Shown in pieces: positions 31,605-36,499 of a stretch of 36,499 nucleotides of DNA. How positions within the stretch are numbered: the first letter of the stretch is position 1; each line of letters opens with the position of its first letter. The stretch is from contig JAEDGJ010000005.1 in assembly GCA_016297585.1 (NCBI GenBank), forward strand, positions 1 through 36,499, in the 5' to 3' direction. The notes beneath the pieces were generated by a model. That model had not been told where the DNA came from. It saw only the letters and a list, made by a program, of their open reading frames with translations, and did not search any database. The translations under genes and the position numbers were made by a program. This DNA comes from Clostridiaceae bacterium (GTDB lineage Bacteria > Bacillota > Clostridia > Oscillospirales > QAMX01).

Positions 31605-31630
31605 ATACCATAGATCCGACAATTTCGCAA
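31602..31630 (-). promoter_or_regulatory. Promoter of the GH127/SIS/kinase operon
   Basis: Minus-strand TTGCGA (31625-31630) and TATAGT (31602-31607), 17-base spacer, TGG before the -10. The start would be near 31595, overlapping the opposing promoter and the palindrome GGTATGTTATACTATACC at 31592-31609. Confidence 0.6.
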
Positions 31631-31660
31631 GTTAATATGTTATGAAAAGGAGAATATCCC

Positions 31661-32455
31661 ATGAGAATTTTGTGCAACAGCTACCCCGAGGGAAAGCGCC
31701 GCGCGATGACCTTCAGCTATGACGACGGCATGATTTTTGACCGGAGACTTGCAAAGATCTTCGACGAAAACGGCCTGCGCGCGTCCTTTCATCTCAATTC
31801 CGGTCTGCTCGGCGACGGTAACCATCTGACAAAGGAGGAGCTGCCGGAGGTGTTCCGCAACCATGAGGTTTCCGTGCATACCGTCACGCATCCGTGGCTT
31901 TCCATGATGCCGGATGAGGGCATTCTGTGGGAGGTCATGGAGGACCGCCGGACGCTGGAAGCCGCCGCGGGCTATCCCGTCCGCGGCATGAGCTATCCGT
32001 TCGGCGACTACGACGAGCGGGTGCTGTCCGTTCTGCGCACCTGCGGCATCGTCTGCTCCCGTACCGTCCGGGCGACGAACGCCTTTGCGCTTCCCGACGA
32101 TTTTCTCGCGTGGCACCCCACCTGCCACCATACGGGGCCGCTTGACGAGCTGCTCGACGCCTTCCGGAAATCGCCGTACTGGAACCTCTCCTGCTTCTTC
32201 ATCTGGGGCCATTCCTACGAATTTGACCGCAGCGATAACTGGAGCCTGATCGAGGAGTTCGCGAAGCGCGCGGCGGGGGATCCGGAGACCTGGTACGCAA
32301 CCAACATTGAGATCTACGACTATGTGACGGCGCTGCGGGCCCTTCGCTTCTCCGTGGATCGGACGATGGTGCAGAATCTCTCGGCCATCGATGTCTGGGT
32401 GACGGCTGACGGTGTGCCGGTGAAGGTCCCTGCCGGACAGATTGTGAGGTTTTAA
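31661..32455 (+). CDS. CE4-like polysaccharide deacetylase family protein, cytosolic
   Basis: A 264-residue NodB-fold protein. Motif 1 is FSYDDG (catalytic and metal Asp pair), motif 2 is HTVTH, and motif 3 is SYPFG. Metal-dependent removal of N- or O-acetyl groups from sugars is the usual reaction. No signal peptide or membrane helix is present, unlike peptidoglycan deacetylases, so the substrate should be an intracellular sugar or oligosaccharide. The C-terminal 60 residues form an accessory part ending in a small beta region (VWVTADGVPVKV). AAAAGGAG lies ahead of the ATG. It is first of three genes; the SIS gene follows by four bases. Deacetylation followed by SIS isomerisation is a plausible order. 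Confidence 0.85.
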   Translation: MRILCNSYPEGKRRAMTFSYDDGMIFDRRLAKIFDENGLRASFHLNSGLLGDGNHLTKEELPEVFRNHEVSVHTVTHPWLSMMPDEGILWEVMEDRRTLEAAAGYPVRGMSYPFGDYDERVLSVLRTCGIVCSRTVRATNAFALPDDFLAWHPTCHHTGPLDELLDAFRKSPYWNLSCFFIWGHSYEFDRSDNWSLIEEFAKRAAGDPETWYATNIEIYDYVTALRALRFSVDRTMVQNLSAIDVWVTADGVPVKVPAGQIVRF

Positions 32456-32459
32456 GGCG

Positions 32460-33068
32460 ATGGATTCCAAACTGATTGCGCTCCTGCAATCCTTCCCCGC
32501 GCTCGAGGCCTGTCTCGGCGACATCTCGAAGGCGCTGGAGCTTTTAACGGCGGCTGCCCGTGCCGACGGGCTGATCCTGCTCTGCGGCAACGGCGGGAGT
32601 GCCGCCGACTGTGAGCACATCGTCGGTGAGCTGATGAAGGGCTTTCTGCAGAAGCGTCCCGATCCCGCGCTGCCCGGGTGGGCGGCTCCGCTGCAGAAAG
32701 GCATCCGCGCCATTTCCCTGCCGAGCCAGTGCGCCGTCGTGTCCGCGTTCAACAACGACGTCGATCCGGCGCTCGTCTACGCCCAGCTCACCCGTGCCTA
32801 CGGACGTCCCGGCGATGTGCTGATCGGGCTTTCCACGTCCGGAAATTCCGAAAATGTCGTCAACGCGTGGAAAATTGCCCGCCTTTCCGGGCTTTCCACG
32901 GTCGCGCTCGTCGGAGAGCGCCGCTGTGCCGCGGACGGCCTCTGCGACGCCGTCATCCATGCGCCCTCCTCCGAAACGTACCGCATTCAGGAATACCACC
33001 TGCCGATTTACCACTATCTCTGCGCGGCGCTTGAGGAACGTCTCTTCGGCGCGCAGATCTCCGCGTGA
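32460..33068 (+). CDS. SIS-domain phosphoheptose isomerase-like protein (GmhA-like)
   Basis: A 202-residue SIS protein. CGNGGSAADCEHIVGEL is the GmhA signature; FNNDVDPALVYAQL and LSTSGNSENVVNAW supply the later family segments, the latter with the SxSGxS phosphosugar loop. GmhA converts sedoheptulose 7-phosphate to D-glycero-D-manno-heptose 7-phosphate; similar proteins act on other sugar phosphates. No heptose pathway genes are adjacent, so heptose is only one option. The ATG follows the deacetylase stop by four bases, its ribosome site lying on that stop. Its stop overlaps the GTG of the MATE gene, so all three are coupled. Confidence 0.85.
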   Translation: MDSKLIALLQSFPALEACLGDISKALELLTAAARADGLILLCGNGGSAADCEHIVGELMKGFLQKRPDPALPGWAAPLQKGIRAISLPSQCAVVSAFNNDVDPALVYAQLTRAYGRPGDVLIGLSTSGNSENVVNAWKIARLSGLSTVALVGERRCAADGLCDAVIHAPSSETYRIQEYHLPIYHYLCAALEERLFGAQISA

Positions 33069-34420
33069 CCTTCCTGCGTGACCGGCGGTTCTATGTCTCC
33101 CTGCTGACGCTCGCCATCCCCGCCGCCCTGCAGCAGCTGATCTCGTTTGCGGTCAATATGGCCGACAACGTCATGGTCGGTTCGCTCGGCGAGGCGGCGC
33201 TTGGCGCGGTGTCGCAGGCAAACCGCATCGCGACGTTCATGATGATGTTCATCAAGGGCGTTTCCGCCGGTACCGCGGTGCTCATCAGCCAGTACTGGGG
33301 CAAAAAAGACCTGCCCCGTATCAAGGCTGTTTTTGCGATCGGTTTTCAGGTAAGTCTTGCGGTTTCTCTCGCTTTCTTCGTTTTTGCCCACTTTTTTCCG
33401 CACGCCGCGCTCGCGGTGCTGACGGACAGCGAGGTGCTGATCGAAGCGGGCATCCCCTATCTGCGGCTTGTCGCATGGTCGTATCTGCTCTATGCCGTGA
33501 CGGAGAACTTCATCGTTATGCTCCGCTGCGTCGAGATCGTGAAGGTCTCCATCGCCGTCAGTACGGTTTCGCTGTTTGCAAACATCGGCGCAAACTATGT
33601 CCTGATCTTCGGGCGTCTCGGCTTTCCGGCGCTCGGCACGGCGGGCGCGGCGTATGCGACGATCTTCGCGCGCGCCGTCGAGCTGGCGATCGTCGTCGGA
33701 TTCATCGTTTTCCGGGAAAAGCGGCTGTGTCTGAAGCTTCGCGATCTTCTGATCGGCTCCCGCGAGATGTGGGGGCGGTATCTGCGCTACGGGCTGCCGC
33801 TGGTGGCGGCGGACGTGAGCTGGGGATTTGTCGGGCTTCTGAAGGGCGTCATCATCGGCCGTCTCGGCACCGACGCCGTCGCCGCAAACAGCATTTCCGA
33901 CGTCGTGCTCGACCTCGTGATGATGTTCATGCGCGGACTTGCCGCGGCGTCCGGCGTGCTGATCGGCAAGACGGTCGGCGCGCGCGAGTACGAAAAGACG
34001 CGGGCCTATGCCGAAACGATGCAGATCCTGTTCTTCCTTTCCGGCATTGCCGCCGCCGTGCTGACGCTTCTGCTGCGCGACGTGGTCGTCGGCTTCTATA
34101 ACGTTTCCGAGTCGACGCGCGCCGCCGCCCGCGAGTTCCTGTTCTACGGCGCGCTGACCGTCTGGGGCACGGGATATGCGGCCGGCTGCTTCCAGGGCAT
34201 CAACCGCGGCTCCGGCGACGTCAAATTTGTCCTCCGCACCAATCTGATCTGCGGATTCGGGCTGGTGCTTCCCCTTTCCGCGCTCGGTGCCTTCGTCTGG
34301 CACGTTCCCGCCGCGATTGTCGTGTTCTTTACGCGCATCGACCAGATCGTGAAGGTGCCCATCGCCTTCTTCCGGCTGCGCGGCGACCGGTGGATAACAA
34401 ATGTAACGGAAAAAAGCTGA
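33065..34420 (+). CDS. MATE-family multidrug/cation exporter
   Basis: A 451-residue polytopic protein with about 12 hydrophobic segments. The N-terminal segment LAIPAALQQLISFAVNMADNVMVGSLGEAALGAVS is the MATE signature, and the second half repeats it (SWGFVGLLKGVIIGRLGTDAVAANSIS). The family exports drugs or small organic compounds, driven by sodium or protons. The start is GTG at 33065, overlapping the SIS stop (GTGA), with no better in-frame start nearby. Being last in an operon with a deacetylase and SIS protein may mean it exports a metabolic product, but co-transcription is the only evidence. No clear terminator follows it. Confidence 0.9.
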   Translation: MTFLRDRRFYVSLLTLAIPAALQQLISFAVNMADNVMVGSLGEAALGAVSQANRIATFMMMFIKGVSAGTAVLISQYWGKKDLPRIKAVFAIGFQVSLAVSLAFFVFAHFFPHAALAVLTDSEVLIEAGIPYLRLVAWSYLLYAVTENFIVMLRCVEIVKVSIAVSTVSLFANIGANYVLIFGRLGFPALGTAGAAYATIFARAVELAIVVGFIVFREKRLCLKLRDLLIGSREMWGRYLRYGLPLVAADVSWGFVGLLKGVIIGRLGTDAVAANSISDVVLDLVMMFMRGLAAASGVLIGKTVGAREYEKTRAYAETMQILFFLSGIAAAVLTLLLRDVVVGFYNVSESTRAAAREFLFYGALTVWGTGYAAGCFQGINRGSGDVKFVLRTNLICGFGLVLPLSALGAFVWHVPAAIVVFFTRIDQIVKVPIAFFRLRGDRWITNVTEKS

Positions 34421-34475
34421 TAGAATAAAAAATATTTTGAAAGGTGATTTGTTTTTCGCACAAAATAAACCGGGG

Positions 34476-34504
34476 TTGACATCCGATTTTTTATGTGCTA
34501 TAAT
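34476..34504 (+). promoter_or_regulatory. Near-perfect consensus promoter upstream of the ABC operon
   Basis: TTGACA (34476-34481), exactly 17 bases, TATAAT (34499-34504), with TGC before the -10. This is the strongest promoter in the window. The predicted start is near 34511. The gap from the MATE gene to the ABC gene (310 bases) holds this promoter and the leader hairpin below and nothing else I can identify. Confidence 0.85.
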
Positions 34505-34551
34505 AAAAAAGCTTCAAAGAGTTATTTTCCGTTTCCGACGCATGTTGTTGT

Positions 34552-34666
34552 AAAAAGCACACCTTTTTCCGGGGCCTCCAAGCGATGAAAATCAAAAAAC
34601 CGCCCGAAATCGGGAGGGAAAACTGGATTCTCGTTTAGATGGAAAAAGCGTGTGCTTTTTTCTTTC
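34552..34666 (+). ncRNA. Structured leader or small RNA with a terminator-like end
   Basis: Arms 34552-34570 and 34641-34660 pair over 19 bases with one bulged C, closing a 70-base loop, and are followed at once by a T-rich tract (to about 34669). Within the loop, CCTCC (34575-34579) can pair with GGAGG (34613-34617) and CCCG/CGGG form a small hairpin. Transcription from the consensus promoter would make a leader of about 155 bases ending like an intrinsic terminator. It could be an attenuator for the sugar ABC operon or a separate stable RNA. I could not match it to a known RNA class. No second promoter is evident before the ABC gene. Confidence 0.5.
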
Positions 34667-34730
34667 TCTGAGCAAAATCCGTAGTTTTGGATTTTTCGAT
34701 ACAAAGAGTCCCATTAACGGAGGAGAGAAA

Positions 34731-35705
34731 ATGAAAAGACAAGCACCAGCGGAAAGAACACAGGCAAGAAAATACGTTCCTGCGCATCTGCGGACGCCGT
34801 GGCAGGAAAGCGTGTACAAATTCCGGGACAGCTATCAGCTATTGATTCTGTTCCTGCCCTGCCTGATCTACTACATCATGTTCGCATACTTCCCCCTGTG
34901 GGGCATTTCGATCGCGTTCATGGATTATAAGCCCTTCAAGGGCGTGTCCGGCAGCCAGTGGGTGGGCATGAAGCATTTCATCCGCTTCTTTACCGATCCG
35001 AACTCCTGGAAGCTGATCCGCAACACCTTCCTTTTAAGCTTCTACGACCTCATTTTCGCGTTCCCGTTCACGATCATTTTCGCGCTGATCGTCAACGAGA
35101 TCCGGCAGGAGCGTCTGAAAAAGGCGTTCCAGACCGTCACCTATATGCCGCACTTTATCTCCACCGTCGTTATCGTCGGTATGCTGAAGAGCTTCCTTAA
35201 CCCGACGAACGGCATGATCATGAATGTCCTCGCGCTGTTCGGCTTCGAGCGCATCGACATGTTCTCCTACGCGGCGTATTTCCGGAGGCTGTATGTGCTG
35301 TCCGGTATGTGGCAGGGCACCGGATGGGGCGCCATCATCTATTACGCGGCGCTCTCCAACATCAGTCAGGAGCTCTACGAGGCGGCTGTCATCGACGGCG
35401 CCAACAAGTTCAAGCAGACGATTTACATCACGATCCCCTGCATCACGCCCACCATCGTGACGCTCTTTATTCTCCGTACCGGCAGCCTGCTGTCCGTCGG
35501 CTTTGAGAAGGCGTATCTGATGACGACGACCGCGACGCTTTCCGTGGCGGATGTCATCTCGACCTACACCTACCGCCAGGGTCTCGCGGGCGGACAGTTC
35601 AGCTATGCGACTGCCGTCGGCCTGTTCAATTCGGTGATCAATCTGGTCTTCCTGGTCGTGGCCAACTACGGCTCCAGAAAGCTCACCGATTCCAGCCTCT
35701 GGTAA
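34731..35705 (+). CDS. Sugar ABC transporter permease (LplB/YteP-like)
   Basis: A 324-residue inner-membrane permease with about six helices. The cytosolic N-terminus is basic (KRQAPAERTQARK), then FLPCLIYYIMFAYFPLWG begins the first helix. The EAA coupling motif is LYEAAVIDGANKFKQTIYITIP. It belongs to the CUT1-type permeases for complex or branched oligosaccharides. The start was chosen at 34731, where AACGGAGGAGAG precedes the ATG; the longer frame reads into the leader hairpin. The second permease follows 18 bases on; no ATPase is visible. Such permeases usually share a multi-sugar ATPase (MsmX) encoded elsewhere, with the binding protein next to the permeases, here probably past the window edge. 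Confidence 0.92.
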   Translation: MKRQAPAERTQARKYVPAHLRTPWQESVYKFRDSYQLLILFLPCLIYYIMFAYFPLWGISIAFMDYKPFKGVSGSQWVGMKHFIRFFTDPNSWKLIRNTFLLSFYDLIFAFPFTIIFALIVNEIRQERLKKAFQTVTYMPHFISTVVIVGMLKSFLNPTNGMIMNVLALFGFERIDMFSYAAYFRRLYVLSGMWQGTGWGAIIYYAALSNISQELYEAAVIDGANKFKQTIYITIPCITPTIVTLFILRTGSLLSVGFEKAYLMTTTATLSVADVISTYTYRQGLAGGQFSYATAVGLFNSVINLVFLVVANYGSRKLTDSSLW

Positions 35706-35723
35706 TGAAAGGAGTATTGCGAA

Positions 35724-36499
35724 ATGGTCGGCGATAGAAAGGTTACCGTATTCACGGTCTTCAAATACCTGTTTATTTTTCTGTTTGCGCTGATAATCAT
35801 CTACCCGATGCTGCATATCCTCGCGGTCTCGCTTTCGGAGAAAAACGCGGTCTTAACGGGCAACGTCACGTTTTATCCCAAGGGACTGGATTTAAGCTCC
35901 TATAAGCTGATCTGGGCGCAGTCGGGACTCGGACCCGCGTATCTGAACACGCTGAAATACGTCATCCTGCACACGCTCGTCGCGATGTTTGTCACGACTG
36001 CCGGCGCCTACGCGCTCAGCAAGACCAAGCGGCTCTGGGGCTATAAGGTGTTCATGACGATGATCGTCATCACGATGTTCTTCGGCGGCGGCATGATCCC
36101 GACTTACCTCACGATGAAGATGTATAACCTCATCAACACGACCTGGGTCATCGTCCTGATGGGCTGCTGCAGCGCCTATAACATCATCGTCATGAAGTCC
36201 TTCTTCCAGAACCTGCCGAAGGATCTGGAGGACGCCGGCAAGATCGACGGACTGGACGATTTCGGCGTGCTGTGGTACATCGTCATGCCGCTGTCCACCG
36301 CGATCCTGACGACGATCGCCCTGTTCTATGCGGTCGGTCAGTGGAACGCGTACATGACCCCGTTCATCTACCTCAGCGATCCCGCGAAATACCCGGTGCA
36401 GATCCTGCTCCGTCAGATGCTGCTGGCCGGTTCGACCATCAGCAACGACACCAACGCCGTCAATATGGACTCGATGATCGTCGGCGAATCCCTGATCGA
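35724..36499 (+). CDS. Sugar ABC transporter permease (YtcP/LplC-like), cut by window end
   Basis: The first 258 codons of the second permease subunit are visible; the frame is open to the last base. MVGDRKVTVFTVFKYLF is followed by FLFALIIIYPMLHILAVSLS in the first helix, EKNAVLTGNVTFYPKGLDLSSY, and the segment AYALSKTKRLWGYKVFMTMIVIT. The EAA motif is LEDAGKIDGLDDFGVLWYIVMPLS, where Ala-Ala is replaced by Asp-Ala but the G and following positions are kept. These features fit YtcP/LplC permeases. It forms the membrane channel with the preceding protein; AAAGGAG precedes the ATG. The last 40 or so residues and any binding protein lie outside the window. Confidence 0.9.
   Translation, partial: MVGDRKVTVFTVFKYLFIFLFALIIIYPMLHILAVSLSEKNAVLTGNVTFYPKGLDLSSYKLIWAQSGLGPAYLNTLKYVILHTLVAMFVTTAGAYALSKTKRLWGYKVFMTMIVITMFFGGGMIPTYLTMKMYNLINTTWVIVLMGCCSAYNIIVMKSFFQNLPKDLEDAGKIDGLDDFGVLWYIVMPLSTAILTTIALFYAVGQWNAYMTPFIYLSDPAKYPVQILLRQMLLAGSTISNDTNAVNMDSMIVGESLI

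Noticed and set aside
34552..34666. 6S RNA, SRP RNA or a known riboswitch
   Set aside because: Conserved sequence blocks of SRP RNA are absent and I could not fit a 6S-like bubble or any riboswitch core; left as an unassigned leader RNA.
1..36499. tRNA, rRNA, CRISPR arrays, insertion sequences or prophage genes
   Set aside because: None was seen by eye: no transposase or integrase motifs, no regularly spaced repeats, and no cloverleaf-like segment was recognised. A tool scan (tRNAscan, CRISPR finder) would settle this.

Overview
The window is GC-rich (roughly 60 percent by eye) and densely coded. It most likely comes from an uncultured gut-type anaerobic Bacillota (class Clostridia). Support for this: a T-box leader before ileS, strong GGAGG ribosome sites, a GGGtGRT/NifU-like gene pair, LplB/YtcP-type sugar ABC permeases, a BmrCD-like heterodimeric exporter behind a MarR gene, and a type 2 IleRS. 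No plasmid, phage, IS, CRISPR, rRNA or tRNA signature was seen.

Layout. 1-1127: the tail of a possible LarA-like protein and a convergent NagD-type HAD phosphatase. 1209-7221 (+): a glycan catabolism operon (alpha/beta-hydrolase esterase, URO-D family protein, GH38 alpha-mannosidase, blasticidin/cytidine-type deaminase). 7296-11639 (-): ileS behind its T-box leader, followed by a TIM-barrel sugar epimerase. 11695-15817 (+): MarR regulator and a two-subunit ABC exporter, one subunit with a degenerate ATP site. 15894-17168 (-): galactokinase. 17396-17908 (+): Cu/Zn superoxide dismutase family protein. 17972-19683 (-): the poorly understood GGGtGRT pair. 19774-24822 (-): a tight five-gene surface-acylation-like operon. 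24987-31539 (-): GH127 glycosidase, two SIS sugar isomerase paralogues around a BadF-type kinase, and a large beta-propeller protein. 31661-34420 (+): CE4-like deacetylase, GmhA-like SIS protein and MATE exporter, diverging from the GH127 operon. 34476-36499 (+): a near-perfect promoter, a structured leader, and two sugar ABC permeases, the second cut by the window end.

The most interesting region is 19774-24822. Its gene order is MBOAT membrane O-acyltransferase, membrane-anchored SGNH/NodB fusion, acyl carrier protein, FkbH-like HAD-IIIC enzyme, YfcE-like phosphodiesterase. It looks like a dlt (teichoic acid D-alanylation) or alginate acetylation system, but the ligase DltA is replaced by an FkbH enzyme. 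Characterised FkbH enzymes load a glyceryl unit from 1,3-bisphosphoglycerate onto a carrier protein. The inference is a pathway that puts glyceryl (or a related hydroxyacyl) groups on a cell-surface polymer, with a built-in deacetylase-like domain. I know of no described system of this composition, but I could not search.

Most of the rest fits a saccharolytic gut bacterium: cytoplasmic glycosidases, esterases, sugar kinases and isomerases fed by ABC importers. Functions come from reading motifs in the translations; no database search was possible.
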